A stretch of DNA of 64,000 bases from Rossellomorea sp. AcN35-11. Its GTDB lineage: Bacteria > Bacillota > Bacilli > Bacillales > Bacillaceae_B. The position numbers and the translations under genes were made by a program. The notes below the pieces were generated by a model. That model was not told where the DNA came from. It ran no database searches and worked only from the letters and a program-made list of their open reading frames with translations. The stretch's first letter is position 1. Each line of letters begins with the position of its first letter. The stretch is from assembly GCA_030388825.1 (NCBI GenBank), contig CP128835.1, forward strand, positions 3,094,001 to 3,158,000, in the 5' to 3' direction. Positions 17,843 to 27,029 of this stretch are shown here, in pieces.

Positions 17843-18121
17843 TCATCCTTTTTTCTTAATCTGTTCCCTAATACTTTTTAATTCTTCGAGTGTCAACTTG
17901 CTTAAAGATTCTCTTATTTCATCCTCTACCACCTTTTTATTTCTCTCACGATACTCATCCCACCATTCACGAAGATGCTTAGTATTTGTGAGGAGATATT
18001 CAATATCAATTTCTTCTACATCATCATCTGATAAATAGTCCAATACAGCTGCTAACATTCGTTCGAGCTTTAGGATTTTGCTCTCCGGGTCTAATGTTGC
18101 TGAACTGTTCTTCTTTGGCAA
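17843..18121 (-). CDS. Small helical protein of unknown function
   Basis: 92 residues, highly charged and predicted all-helical (LERMLAAVLDYLSDDDVEE; EDEIRESLSKLTLEELKSI). There is no membrane segment. It starts with TTG at 18121, preceded by GAAGGTGAG at normal spacing. I do not recognise the family. It faces away from the sigma-like gene at 18358 across 236 bases that hold no obvious structure. Confidence 0.6.
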   Translation of the reverse strand: MPKKNSSATLDPESKILKLERMLAAVLDYLSDDDVEEIDIEYLLTNTKHLREWWDEYRERNKKVVEDEIRESLSKLTLEELKSIREQIKKKG

Positions 18122-18357
18122 ATTCTCACCTTCTTACATTCAGGCTTTTCCTTTTAGTATTGCTTATTGTATGAAGTCGTAAACACATCACCAATAAGGA
18201 CAGCATGATAAGAATGATATAAAGTAATCCCTATAACCCTTGAAGAATTGCGTTTTTCATCCATATTTAAGCTGAGTTTCTTCTATTAAAATCCAAACTT
18301 GCCCCTTTTGTCCTTCGCTCACTTTCCTTTTAAGGTAAGGATACCTGGGAATTTAAA

Positions 18358-18880
18358 GTGAAGCGCGCTGATCAGAAGGAAAAAAAGTTGGGAACATTCG
18401 AAGACCTTCATTTGCAATATGACATGATGATCCATAAGATCATTCACTCTCTACACATATACAAAAACAAACCTGAATACTACCAGACCGGTCTCATCGC
18501 TCTCTGGGAATCGTATCAGAAATTTGATCCTGAAAAAGGGACTTTTTCTGCATATGCTTACTCATATATCCGCGGAAGGATTCTTTCACAATTAACCATT
18601 GAAAATAAAAATGAAGAAAAAAGTATCTTCAAGGAAGCAGATTTTTTCGAGTTAATAAACGATGACCAAGCAAAGGTTGCACTTGAACAAGAATTTCTCT
18701 TATCTTCACTGTGAAGGATTAACGGAAAATCAGAGGAAGTGGGTTATTTACACATGTTTCCATATGTTATCGGTAAGTGAAATTGCTGAGATCGAGGATG
18801 TATCCCTTTCTGCGGTAAAAAAGTGGCGTAAAGGGGCGAAGGAAAGGATTCAAGGAACATTGGAGATTGTGAATGAATGA
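18358..18880 (+). pseudogene. Small sigma-70-like factor, frameshifted
   Basis: The first frame carries a sigma region 2 (LHLQYDMMIHKI, YYQTGLIALWESYQKFDPEK, YAYSYIRGRIL). It ends at TGA 18713. The overlapping frame carries a region 4 HTH (LTENQRKWVIYTC, VSEIAEIEDVSLSAVKKW). Removing one base between about 18693 and 18710 gives one 173-residue protein with only regions 2 and 4, the size of ECF-like or SigI/YlaC-scale factors. GTG 18358 has a weak GGGA SD. No anti-sigma gene is next to it. It would direct RNA polymerase to an unknown promoter set. The single extra base fits the window-wide pattern of overcalls. Confidence 0.65.
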
Positions 18881-18944
18881 TATATATTTTCATTATTTTA
18901 TAAGCTAGAATAAAGAATGAACGATTATAAATGGGGTGATTCAT

Positions 18945-19454
18945 ATGAACGTGACTGAAACAGACCGACTCATATTAAGATGGGTCGAATTATCTGATGC
19001 AGGATTCATTCAAAAATTGTTAAATGAACCCGGATGGCTGAAATATATTGGTGATAAAGGCATCCGGACATTGGATGATGCAAGGAGTTACATTGTGAAC
19101 GGTCCAAGGGCCATGTATGAAAGGGAAGGGTTTGGATTATTCTTGACTGAACGTAAGGAGGATCATATTCCAATAGGTTTGTGTGGATTGATTAAACGCG
19201 AAGGACTGGAAGATGTAGATATAGGCTTCGCCTTTCTCTCTGAGCATCAATCTAAGGGATATGCCCTAGAAGCAGCATGTGCTACGGTGAAACTTGCAAA
19301 AAAATTGGGGTTTAACCGTCTAGTAGCGATTACTACCCATGATAATGATTCATCCTCCAAGCTGCTTGAAAAGCTTGATATGCAGTTAGAGGGGTATGTG
19401 ACGTTGCCGAATGATACAGAAGAGCTTAAAAAGTATGGGTTGACCTTTCAATGA
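18945..19454 (+). CDS. RimJ/RimL-type GNAT N-acetyltransferase
   Basis: 169 residues. It opens TETDRLILRWVELSDAGFIQ, as in RimJ/RimL-type acetyltransferases. The acetyl-CoA loop is DVDIGFAFLSEHQSKGYALE and the end has NDSSSKLLEKLDMQLEG. Family members acetylate protein N-termini or small amines; the substrate here is unknown. ATG 18945 is preferred: GGGGTGA lies five bases upstream. A terminator follows. Confidence 0.85.
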   Translation: MNVTETDRLILRWVELSDAGFIQKLLNEPGWLKYIGDKGIRTLDDARSYIVNGPRAMYEREGFGLFLTERKEDHIPIGLCGLIKREGLEDVDIGFAFLSEHQSKGYALEAACATVKLAKKLGFNRLVAITTHDNDSSSKLLEKLDMQLEGYVTLPNDTEELKKYGLTFQ

Positions 19455-19465
19455 CTATGCATAAT

Positions 19466-19495
19466 AAGGGCTGGGATCATTGATTCTCAGCCCTT
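19466..19495 (+). terminator. Terminator of the RimJ-like GNAT gene
   Basis: AAGGGCTG/CAGCCCTT stem followed by five Us and CU, 12 bases after the stop. Confidence 0.85.
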
Positions 19496-19549
19496 TTTCT
19501 CATCAATTTCAAAAGCTCAAAAATATCCCTGAACTGAATAGGATAATCA

Positions 19550-20096
19550 TTAACCCAGATACGTTAAGCTCTTCAACTCTCTTAATACAAAATTCTCCCT
19601 TTGGATCCAGCGAGGGTGATCGAGCCTTCACGCCAACTTTTCGTTCTCTTCAATGGCATCATTAAGTGGAACCCATTTAGGAATCATTTCAAGCTCACAT
19701 TCGTACTCTTCTAACTGTTGAGGAATTCTATCCCGGTGTGTTAGTTCACAATGAAAATAGTGGGAGGTCATTTCGAATAAGGCATCTTCTTCATGGACGT
19801 CCATATGCCTTTGTGTAACAATCCCTAGGGGCTCTTTAACTACACAGTGCAGGTAGCCTGTTTCTTCAGTCACTTCCCTGATGAGTGCAGCAGACAATGT
19901 CTCACCTTCTTCCACACCGCCTCCCGGAAATTTGTAATCGCCTCTGTTTGAGTGCATAAGAAGTATGCGGTTACCCTGGAATACTGTATTTTATCTTTCC
20001 CTCCGATTCATTATTTTTTGGTGATGGTTCTCCTAATACTGTTTCAAACAAAATAGTGGCCCCCTTATAGGTAGATACATAGTCTATAGAATTCAT
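19550..20096 (-). pseudogene. Nudix hydrolase, broken by a frameshift and an in-frame stop
   Basis: ATG 20096, with GAGAGAGGTGA upstream, begins MNSIDYVSTYKGATI. The frame breaks at CCC 19974-19976; removing one base joins KYSIPG to NRILLMHSNRGDYKFPGGG, and the full Nudix box GVEEGETLSAALIREV plus TEETGY follows. A TGA at 19628-19630 interrupts the same frame, after which RLDHPRWIQRENFVLREL continues, as in normal Nudix C-termini, to a stop at 19550. Two separate lesions, one a substitution-type stop, make this the best candidate in the window for a real pseudogene. The original enzyme would hydrolyse an unknown nucleoside-diphosphate derivative. Confidence 0.7.
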
Positions 20097-20219
20097 CTGA
20101 AAAATCACCTCTCTCCTATCCCTAGAGCAGGTTTGAAGCTTATCTTCGATGCATCTTTTCTTGTTGAAAATGGAGCCTTTCAACGTTACGAAATAGAAAC
20201 CAAGCACCGTGAACACTGT

Positions 20220-20930
20220 TCATAATGAACTTTTTCTGAATAATCCTGTCAATAACTCAGAGGATCCAAATAACTTTTCATTAGGAAATGTATCCTTCAT
20301 ATTTCTGATTTCTATCGGTTCTAATATATGGAATACATCCTTTAATCTTTCTTTTGTATAACCTAACCCCCCCATAAGGGATCGTCTTCTATACACTTCC
20401 CAATCAGATATTTCGGATCCGCCTAATTTACCGCCCTTAAGAAAACATGTTATACCAAAGTAGCCTTCTTTCTTTAATGATTGATCAATAACATTTATGT
20501 AACTCATCCTTCTATGGGGAGCTATATGGTGAAAACATCCTGAATCGTAAATAAAATCATACTTTCTTTGTTTGTTGTCAAAATCGAAAATATTTTGGTG
20601 AAGAAAGTTTATGCTCAGTTTTCTTTTATCTGCTCGTTCCTTTGCCCATTCAAGGGAAGTTTTCGATACATCGACTGCATCTACCTCAAACCCATTTTCC
20701 GCTAAGTAAATCGCATTTCTGCCTGGCCCACATCCTAGTTCCAGTACTTTCCCCCCGGTGATTGCCCCGCTTTTCACATACGAGACTAGATTCTCATCAG
20801 GTGCATTTACAAAAATGGGTACTGATTTATTACGATCAGCAAAAAAATCATCCCAAAATTCTGCAGGTTCCTTTAATAATGAATCCAGCATCTCAAATAA
20901 GTCTTCATGATTATAAATCGTTTCATCCAT
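20220..20930 (-). CDS. Class I SAM-dependent methyltransferase
   Basis: 236 residues. SAM motif I is VLELGCGPGRNAIYLA (about residues 63-78), motif II is VDAVDVSKTSLEWAKERA with the acidic residue that binds ribose, and YDFIYDSGCFHHI carries motif IV. It resembles the UbiE/TehB-like methyltransferases that act on small molecules; the acceptor is unknown. It stands alone on the minus strand, with about 120 bases to the Nudix remnant and 290 bases to the GNAT pair upstream. That upstream gap shows no clear feature. Confidence 0.88.
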   Translation of the reverse strand: MDETIYNHEDLFEMLDSLLKEPAEFWDDFFADRNKSVPIFVNAPDENLVSYVKSGAITGGKVLELGCGPGRNAIYLAENGFEVDAVDVSKTSLEWAKERADKRKLSINFLHQNIFDFDNKQRKYDFIYDSGCFHHIAPHRRMSYINVIDQSLKKEGYFGITCFLKGGKLGGSEISDWEVYRRRSLMGGLGYTKERLKDVFHILEPIEIRNMKDTFPNEKLFGSSELLTGLFRKSSL

Positions 20931-21231
20931 GTGCTCGCCCCCTCATTAATCTATTTTCATTTTACTTTAAGACAATAGATTAATGGTTACCACGATTTTA
21001 CATTCACTTTAATTTTGCAATCCGAGGTAAGGTTAAAGGAAAGAGTATCCTGTACACAGAAGCGCACTGGATATCCTAAATCAATTTGAAAACTATTATT
21101 AGGGTTATGGGTATACCAACCCATTCATGTTACATCATACGGACATGAAGCAAGCTGAATAGGACCGTCATGTAGCTGAGGGAGAATTTTTGTTACAATT
21201 ATTTCAAAAACATGACAATGGAGGGTGCTGG

Positions 21232-21708
21232 TTACTTTCTCAAAACCATCTCAAACATGACCATATCCAATGCTCTAATCCCATCTTCAAAAATGGGATC
21301 GGGATACCTTTTGAAGAAATCCTTCCTAATTCCAGTCATTCGAAATCCGGCCTTCTGATAGAAAGCAAGATTGCCGATACTTGAATTGGCTGTCCCCACA
21401 ATTACCTTTAACATGCCTTTCATCCTATACATCTCAGTGATCTGGTTCAGAACCGTTTTCCCTATTCCAATTCCACGATAAGCATCATCCAAAGCCATAT
21501 TTTTTATTTCCACTACGTTTTCTGAAGATAAGAGCATTAAAATGACTCCGGCAATATGATTTCCATATTTAATAGAATACATATCACCTTCAAATAAATA
21601 ATCCCTGACGAGTTCATCGCTATCATCTGCTAAAAGTAGATAAGGATAAAATTTGAATTTGTCTTCTACGGGAACTTCCTCCACTTTCACCTCTGTATGT
21701 CTTTTCAT
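21232..21708 (-). CDS. GNAT N-acetyltransferase
   Basis: 158 residues, with KNMALDDAYRGIGIGKTVL as the acetyl-CoA loop and NSSIGNLAFYQKAGFRMTGI near the end. ATG 21708 is chosen because it overlaps the upstream GNAT stop as ATGA and has GGAG seven bases before it, which implies translational coupling. The product is typical of uncharacterised Bacillus GNATs with an ending like RALDMVMFEM. Acceptor unknown. Confidence 0.85.
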   Translation of the reverse strand: MKRHTEVKVEEVPVEDKFKFYPYLLLADDSDELVRDYLFEGDMYSIKYGNHIAGVILMLLSSENVVEIKNMALDDAYRGIGIGKTVLNQITEMYRMKGMLKVIVGTANSSIGNLAFYQKAGFRMTGIRKDFFKRYPDPIFEDGIRALDMVMFEMVLRK

Positions 21709-22238
21709 ATTCGTTCTCCAACATACTTTTCCATCCGGATATCCTCCCACATTCTATTATCCCAGAATGTGAATGATGAAATTCTGGCTATCTCCTGGTA
21801 ACCCAGTTTTTGATAGAGCTTATATGCTTGAGTATTAAACTCAAATACTCCCAGTTCAATCCTATTCAGTCCCTGCCTCTTAATTTCTTTTTCCAGGTAT
21901 TGAATGGCCTTGAATCCTATTCCTTTTCCCCGTCCTTCCCTTTCCCCGATGGTGATTCCTACCCAAGCGGTACCTCTTTCTTTTTTGTACAGATGACCGG
22001 GATCGACCATATAATTCATTTCCCCTATCAGATGTTGATCCAGATAGATAAGGTAAATGTGGTGAGTATCCAATCGCTTACTCAATTCATTCAATGTTAT
22101 ATTAGAGCGATGTTCAAGGTCTTTTCTGTCCCTATTTGGTCTGATGAATGGGATTAACTCAGGATCATTATCCCAACGGTTCATGGCGTTAACCGCGATT
22201 GTGTCTGGTTCAATTATTTTAGTAAAAGCAAGATTCAT
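21705..22238 (-). CDS. GNAT N-acetyltransferase
   Basis: 177 residues. GITIGEREGRGKGIGFKAIQ is the acetyl-CoA loop and ELGVFEFNTQAYKLYQKLGY the C-terminal motif, as in RimJ/SpeG-like GNATs. ATG 22238 follows AAGGAAGG; an in-frame GTG three codons earlier is less likely. It is the first gene of a two-gene GNAT operon with a 4-base overlap. Substrate unknown. Confidence 0.85.
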   Translation of the reverse strand: MNLAFTKIIEPDTIAVNAMNRWDNDPELIPFIRPNRDRKDLEHRSNITLNELSKRLDTHHIYLIYLDQHLIGEMNYMVDPGHLYKKERGTAWVGITIGEREGRGKGIGFKAIQYLEKEIKRQGLNRIELGVFEFNTQAYKLYQKLGYQEIARISSFTFWDNRMWEDIRMEKYVGERI

Positions 22239-22494
22239 CACATTCACCCTTCCTTATGATCATATTTAGTGGAAATACGGAGTGGAAGTATCCATATCAA
22301 TTAATAGGATGAGTCTATTTACATCTGTATTTTATCATTATTTGTATCTTTCGTTAGGCAGGTTTTGAATCTACTATGAATACAGGAAGAAACGGTGTGA
22401 AATGTTGAGGAAAAAAGACCTGGACAAGTATCCAATCAAAACTCTCTCTTTTTCATAGAATAATATAAGATCATACAGAAAAGGAGAAGATCAA

Positions 22495-23082
22495 ATGACC
22501 AATCCAACATCGGGATACATCACCGATAATAGAAATTTGACAGGTAAAGGCTCACCAAACCTTTTTTTTGACATAGAAAATAGTGTCCTGTTTGAAAGAA
22601 ATCCTGAAAATATAGCGTATTTACTATCATCTACCCAAATGCCTGCCATGATCGGAGGTTCCATTGCGAATTTAAGGATGTCCAAAGGCTTTATACGAGA
22701 ACCCCATTGGCATCCTAATGCATGGGAACTTACTTATCTCGTATCAGGTTCAGTCACTGTTGGAATCCTGGATCCGACTACTAATAATGTACTGACATTT
22801 AATCTTGTGAAATCAGGTGAAACAGTCTTTATCCCAATGGGGTATTGGCACTGGATTGCAGCAAATTCAGATGACACTCAGTTACTTCTATTCTTTAATA
22901 ACGATCAATTCCAAACACAGGAAGGCTCGACCATGTTGACTAAAACGCCACTTGATGTTTATCAGCAGGCCTATAACATTAACCCAAGAGTTATGAAAAA
23001 AGCACTCGAACCCATCGAGGGAACAAGCGGGGTAGTCATTGGCCCCCCTTCAGAAAATATTGTTACGAATAAACAGCCATAA
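22495..23082 (+). CDS. Mono-cupin protein, oxalate decarboxylase-like
   Basis: 195 residues holding one cupin barrel. Cupin motif 1 is REPHWHPNAWELTYLVSG with two metal His and a Glu; motif 2 is GETVFIPMGYWHWIAA with the third His. This is the arrangement of a single OxdC-type domain (Mn binding), but oxalate decarboxylases have two domains, so this is a one-domain relative of unknown activity. The ATG at 22495 has AGGAGAAG upstream. A 106-base gap separates it from the unknown gene at 23188 on the same strand. Confidence 0.82.
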   Translation: MTNPTSGYITDNRNLTGKGSPNLFFDIENSVLFERNPENIAYLLSSTQMPAMIGGSIANLRMSKGFIREPHWHPNAWELTYLVSGSVTVGILDPTTNNVLTFNLVKSGETVFIPMGYWHWIAANSDDTQLLLFFNNDQFQTQEGSTMLTKTPLDVYQQAYNINPRVMKKALEPIEGTSGVVIGPPSENIVTNKQP

Positions 23083-23187
23083 AATCTATGTGCCTCTATT
23101 CATTCTCAACTGTTGTTCTATGTATGGCCTTCCTCCAATAAGTATTACTATAAAAGCTTTACAGACATATACTTAGGAGGTAATCCA

Positions 23188-23622
23188 GTGAATGGAACGA
23201 TAAATCCCATTATGCTTAACGAGGTTATCGAGTATGAAGATCTTTTTCATGAAGCTTTTGAAGGTTCGACCTTAAAGAGTGGAAGGATCGTACAAATCAT
23301 ATACTGTATGAAACCAGGGAAATCTTTTATTGCCTATGACATAGTTGACAGAAATAGAAAGTATGTCAACATTGACGATGCCCCTTCCCCTCCTTCGACT
23401 AAAAGGACGGAACTAGGTTTTCAAACATCATTTAATCTGAATCAGACGGTCGACATAGAGATTGCCGGTGTAAGGAGGACATCGGTTATTGTGTCCATTA
23501 CGATTAGATGGACACATGATGAATGTGAGGTGACTTATGGCGCAATTGATCGTACGGATACGACGTATTTCGGAATTCGGGAAGAGCTGATGATTAAATG
23601 GAATCCACCATATTCTGAATAG
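23188..23622 (+). CDS. Protein of unknown function, beta-rich
   Basis: 144 residues starting at GTG 23188, with GGAGG seven bases upstream; the open frame reaches back to 23113 without an SD. Predicted mainly beta (IVQIIYCMKPGKSFIAYDIV; VIVSITIRWTHDECEVTYG), with no signal peptide and no membrane segment. I do not recognise the family. It lies downstream of the cupin gene in the same direction and ends near a bidirectional terminator. Confidence 0.65.
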   Translation: MNGTINPIMLNEVIEYEDLFHEAFEGSTLKSGRIVQIIYCMKPGKSFIAYDIVDRNRKYVNIDDAPSPPSTKRTELGFQTSFNLNQTVDIEIAGVRRTSVIVSITIRWTHDECEVTYGAIDRTDTTYFGIREELMIKWNPPYSE

Positions 23623-23677
23623 AACTGCTCATAAAGAGGTAAATGGAATGAATGGAACATATCGAATCTTTCTATTG

Positions 23678-23717
23678 AAAAGGTACCAGTGTCTCATAGT
23701 TGACAATGGTACCTTTT
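23678..23717. terminator. Bidirectional terminator
   Basis: AAAAGGTACCA/TGGTACCTTTT, 11-bp perfect stem with an 18-base loop, between convergent genes ending at 23622 and 23727. Confidence 0.75.
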
Positions 23718-23726
23718 CGGTGTTTC

Positions 23727-24101
23727 TTATTGGTAGAAAACTTTATCTACGTTGTATTTCGCCTGTAACTTATTGATGATGTATGTTTCGTAAATATCTC
23801 TGTCCATTGCGTCTTCTACAATGGCTACGTCGATTCTATAGACTTCATCCCTGTGGTTACGTAACGGTGAGACGTTGTCTTCAAGGTGCTTTTTGACTCT
23901 TTGTCTCAATTTTCTTGCTTTCCCAACGAATAGAAGCTCATCATTGATATTATAAAATAAAATAATACCGCCCTTATCCCTCGGGATTTCATGAAGATCG
24001 ATGAAGCCTTGGATACTTTTAATCCTGGGTTCATCTGAATTATTTGGCTGGCTTCGTTCCGTTATGGAAATATCCGCTTGTGGGATTTGAATGTTAATCA
24101 T
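23727..24101 (-). CDS. GIY-YIG nuclease-domain protein
   Basis: 124 residues. The C-terminal ~85 residues form a GIY-YIG-like fold: GIILFYNINDELLFVGKARK (G-I-x-x-F-Y for GIY), LRQRVKKHL with the Arg, and a later ETYIINKLQAKYN with the Glu. The short N-terminus is unordered. Similar UvrC-like single-domain proteins are common in Bacillus and are annotated as nucleases without a known target. It is a single gene, with the terminator shared with the convergent unit. Confidence 0.8.
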   Translation of the reverse strand: MINIQIPQADISITERSQPNNSDEPRIKSIQGFIDLHEIPRDKGGIILFYNINDELLFVGKARKLRQRVKKHLEDNVSPLRNHRDEVYRIDVAIVEDAMDRDIYETYIINKLQAKYNVDKVFYQ

Positions 24102-24216
24102 GAATGATCACGTCCTTTATTTACTCTAAGATGTAATGGTAACACATATGGAATAGAAATACTATACAACTCTGATCTTGCTGCCGAAAAGCATCCGCTC
24201 AATGGAAAAAAGAACA

Positions 24217-25347
24217 TTATTTTTTAAACAAACCTGCTGCTTCTATATCTATCGTCCGAACATGTAGATCTTGTTGTGGAAATGGAATTTCGATCTTGTT
24301 GTCTGTTAGGGCTTTATAAATGCGGAAATGCAGACTGCTCTTGATGGGAATGACTTTATCTGGATTAGTAATCCATACAAATAATTCGAAATCTAACGAA
24401 GAACTGCCAAAGCCTACGAAATTGACAAAGGGCTTTGGTTCTATTAGGACTGTTTCTGATTCAATTTCTTCTGCTTCTGCGACTTCCAAAAGCAGTTTTC
24501 TTACATGCTCCACATCACTTCCATATGCCACGCCCACAGGGATGACTAAACGGAGTCTTGGATCAGAGTAGGAACGGTTCACTACCTGTTCCTCCAGAAA
24601 ATAAGAATTGGGTACAATGATATGCTCATTATCCAGCGTCTTGATGATCGTCGCCCTCATATTGATTTTTTCCACATCACCAATCACCTCATTCACGATT
24701 ACACGGTCTCCAACTTTAATTGGCCGTTCAAATAATAAAATGATTCCAGAAATGAAATTAGATGCGATATTCTGTAAACCGAATCCAATTCCTACTCCTA
24801 TTATCCCTGCAAAGACAGTCAATGCACTTAAGTCAATGCCTACCGTTGTCAAACTTATGAAAATGGCTAAAACCATTATACTGTAGTGGAACATTTTATC
24901 AAAAGTGAATTGGACGCCTCGATCTAAGTCGTAGCGCTGATATATAGCAGGAAGTAAGTATTTGGTAATCATTTTGGAAGATCGGTTTGCAATCGAAATA
25001 ATGAGGATTGCGATGATAAGTAGAAAAAACGTCACTTTTACCTTGCCAACAGATACAATCTCCCGAAACATCCAAGAGGAATCCGAGAAGTAAAACAAGA
25101 TAAATAATAATATTCCATAGGTCGTTAACCAATTTAAGAGATACCTGACGAGGGAATCCATTTGAAACAGCCACTTCTTATCACTGTTCTTCATTCTCTT
25201 TGTAAATGAAAGGATGATCATTCGCACTAGAAAGATGAGTGAAACGTAAATCAGGAAGATTAAGAGATTCATCCAATCGAACTGTTCAAAAGCTAAGTAC
25301 CAATCATTTGTTACTTTGCCGAGTTCAGTATTCATCTTTGTATCCAT
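24217..25347 (-). CDS. MscS-family small-conductance mechanosensitive channel
   Basis: About 376 residues. Four N-terminal hydrophobic helices are visible (LLIFLIYVSLIFLVRMIIL; LTTYGILLFILFYF; VTFFLLIIAILIISI; SIMVLAIFISLTTVG). The Gly/Ala-rich pore helix is VFAGIIGVGIGFGLQNIASN and the MscS beta domain begins GIILLFERPIKVGDRV. Homo-oligomers open under membrane tension to release solutes on osmotic downshock. The start is uncertain: in-frame TTG 25380, ATG 25365, 25347 and 25335 are possible, and no SD is well spaced. Confidence 0.9.
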   Translation of the reverse strand: MDTKMNTELGKVTNDWYLAFEQFDWMNLLIFLIYVSLIFLVRMIILSFTKRMKNSDKKWLFQMDSLVRYLLNWLTTYGILLFILFYFSDSSWMFREIVSVGKVKVTFFLLIIAILIISIANRSSKMITKYLLPAIYQRYDLDRGVQFTFDKMFHYSIMVLAIFISLTTVGIDLSALTVFAGIIGVGIGFGLQNIASNFISGIILLFERPIKVGDRVIVNEVIGDVEKINMRATIIKTLDNEHIIVPNSYFLEEQVVNRSYSDPRLRLVIPVGVAYGSDVEHVRKLLLEVAEAEEIESETVLIEPKPFVNFVGFGSSSLDFELFVWITNPDKVIPIKSSLHFRIYKALTDNKIEIPFPQQDLHVRTIDIEAAGLFKK

Positions 25348-25446
25348 CACCTTTATTATTATCATTTTCACTTGCTTCAAAAGACTAGGTTAGAAAAGAG
25401 CTCATTTGATCGTTTCCTCCCTATCGAACTCATGCTCGTTTGACAT

Positions 25447-25860
25447 TCAGTTTTTTTCTAGATCAATGGTAGTTGGTAGTACCCGTATATTATGTTCGCT
25501 TTTTTTCACGCCTATAAGCTCTTTATATGCGTCGATCTTGTAAGTCAACATGTCATTTGTAGAAACCAATGATTGAATCTGTTTCTGTATCTTTAACTGA
25601 TGCTCTTCTAACAAGGTTAATCTTTCTTTGGTTGTATGAGGTCCTTCCAAGTAAAATTGTGTATATTTCTTAATATCGGAAATCGGCATCTCTGTTTCCC
25701 TCAGTTTCAGGACGAAATTCAACCACTTGATGTGAGAATCTGTGTAGCTTCTAACACCTGCTGTAGAGCGGTCAGGTGTGATAATACCTTCTTTTTCGTA
25801 GTAACGGAGGGTATGAGGATTTATCCCCAGGATTTCCGACACTTGGCTGATACTATACAT
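25447..25860 (-). CDS. MerR-family regulator of the divergent SDR gene
   Basis: 137 residues. The winged HTH is ISQVSEILGINPHTLRYYEK (residues 4-23), followed by GIITPDRSTAGVRSYTD and a coiled-coil dimer helix. No cysteines suited to metal sensing are present, which resembles the AdhR-like aldehyde-responsive group. ATG 25860 has GGAGG eight bases upstream; the open frame to 25935 overlaps the promoter and is unlikely. It is divergent from an SDR gene and flanks a 19-base-spacer promoter with a dyad. Confidence 0.85.
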   Translation of the reverse strand: MYSISQVSEILGINPHTLRYYEKEGIITPDRSTAGVRSYTDSHIKWLNFVLKLRETEMPISDIKKYTQFYLEGPHTTKERLTLLEEHQLKIQKQIQSLVSTNDMLTYKIDAYKELIGVKKSEHNIRVLPTTIDLEKN

Positions 25861-25886
25861 GTATGATTCCTCCATAGAATAAATAC

Positions 25887-25917
25887 TTGACTTAGAGTGA
25901 ACTCTAACCCTTACGAT
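25887..25917 (+). promoter_or_regulatory. MerR-type promoter with 19-base spacer and dyad
   Basis: TTGACT (25887-25892), spacer of exactly 19 bases, TACGAT (25912-25917). The spacer contains the dyad TAGAGTGAACTCTA (25893-25906). Over-long spacers carrying an operator are the hallmark of MerR-activated promoters; it reads into the SDR gene. Confidence 0.75.
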
Positions 25918-25952
25918 AAAATTGTACCATAACAAGACAGGAGGAATAAAAC

Positions 25953-26714
25953 ATGAACTATACAGTCATAACAGGAGCAAGCTCTGGAATCGGATATGAA
26001 GCAGCCCTTGCATTTGCATCCAGGGGGAAGAATATTATTGCCGTCGCCAGGAGAGAAGACAAATTAAATAAGCTCAAAGAAGAGATAATGACCATTAATC
26101 CTGAAGTGGATGTTGTCACCATGACGAGCGATTTATCGAAAAGTGAGAACGTCTACTCTTTTTATGAGAGTTTAAAGCCCTATGATATTGAAACGTTTAT
26201 TAATAATGCCGGATTTGGTAATTTCGATTCCGTTGCGGATCAAAACCTTTCTAAAATTAAAAGCATGTTAAGGCTTAATATCGAAGCCTTGACCGTGTTA
26301 TCTTCCCTGTTTGTCCGTGAATACAAAAGTGTGGCTGGCACTCAGCTCATCAATGTATCCTCAGGAGGTGGATATACCATCGTGGCAGATGCTGTAACTT
26401 ACTGTGGAACAAAATTCTATGTAAGTGCGTTCACAGAAGGTCTAGCTCAGGAACTCCAATCACAAGGAGCCAGTATGAAAGCGAAGGTATTGGCTCCGGC
26501 AGCGACTGAAACCGAGTTTGCTCAGCGTTCGTTAGGCGTGACTGATTTCGAATATAGCGGCACTGTCCCCCAATATCATACTGCCAAGGAAATGGCCGAA
26601 TTCTTGCTTGAACTGTATGACAGTGACAAAGTCGTAGGAATTGTAAATGGAGAAACATATGAATTCAATCTGGTCGATCCCATTTATCCATATGTGAAGC
26701 GATCAACTAAATAG
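25953..26714 (+). CDS. Short-chain dehydrogenase/reductase
   Basis: 253 residues, classical SDR: TGASSGIGYEA (residues 7-17) binds the dinucleotide, NNAGFG (about residue 87) stabilises the sheet, and the catalytic Ser is in LINVSSGGG with Y-x-x-x-K as YCGTK (about residue 153). ARREDK after strand 2 favours NADP(H). The substrate is probably a carbonyl or alcohol. AGGAGG lies upstream of the ATG. Control by the divergent MerR protein through the 19-base-spacer promoter is inferred, possibly in response to reactive aldehydes. Confidence 0.88.
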   Translation: MNYTVITGASSGIGYEAALAFASRGKNIIAVARREDKLNKLKEEIMTINPEVDVVTMTSDLSKSENVYSFYESLKPYDIETFINNAGFGNFDSVADQNLSKIKSMLRLNIEALTVLSSLFVREYKSVAGTQLINVSSGGGYTIVADAVTYCGTKFYVSAFTEGLAQELQSQGASMKAKVLAPAATETEFAQRSLGVTDFEYSGTVPQYHTAKEMAEFLLELYDSDKVVGIVNGETYEFNLVDPIYPYVKRSTK

Positions 26715-26776
26715 TACCGGCATTCTTACCAATTGGTAGAATACCATAGGAGGCCGGAACAAACGTTTATTAGTCG

Positions 26777-26831
26777 AAAAACCCGAACTCATTTATCTTC
26801 TTTGTAAGGAGGTAACATTGTTCGGGTTTTT
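26777..26831 (+). terminator. Terminator downstream of the SDR gene
   Basis: AAAACCCGAAC (26777-26787) pairs with GTTCGGGTTTT (26820-26830) around a 32-base loop that itself contains AAGGAGGT; a U-run follows. A second small dyad, ATTCT-ACCAATTGGT-AGAAT, lies nearer the stop (about 26722-26743). Confidence 0.65.
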
Positions 26832-27029
26832 ACATTATTCAGCTGTACATCAAGATGTCCACTCTTTCAAGAGCTTCATTGGAGTGCTAGAAATAGAATC
26901 CTGGGGAAATAAAAACCTTTTAAAATAATTCGTTTATTTCTTATTGAATAAGGGTAATAGAATATCATTTGAATTATTATTTCAAGGATAAAGAGATAGA
27001 CATACGAAAATGGTGTTGGGGGTAATGTG

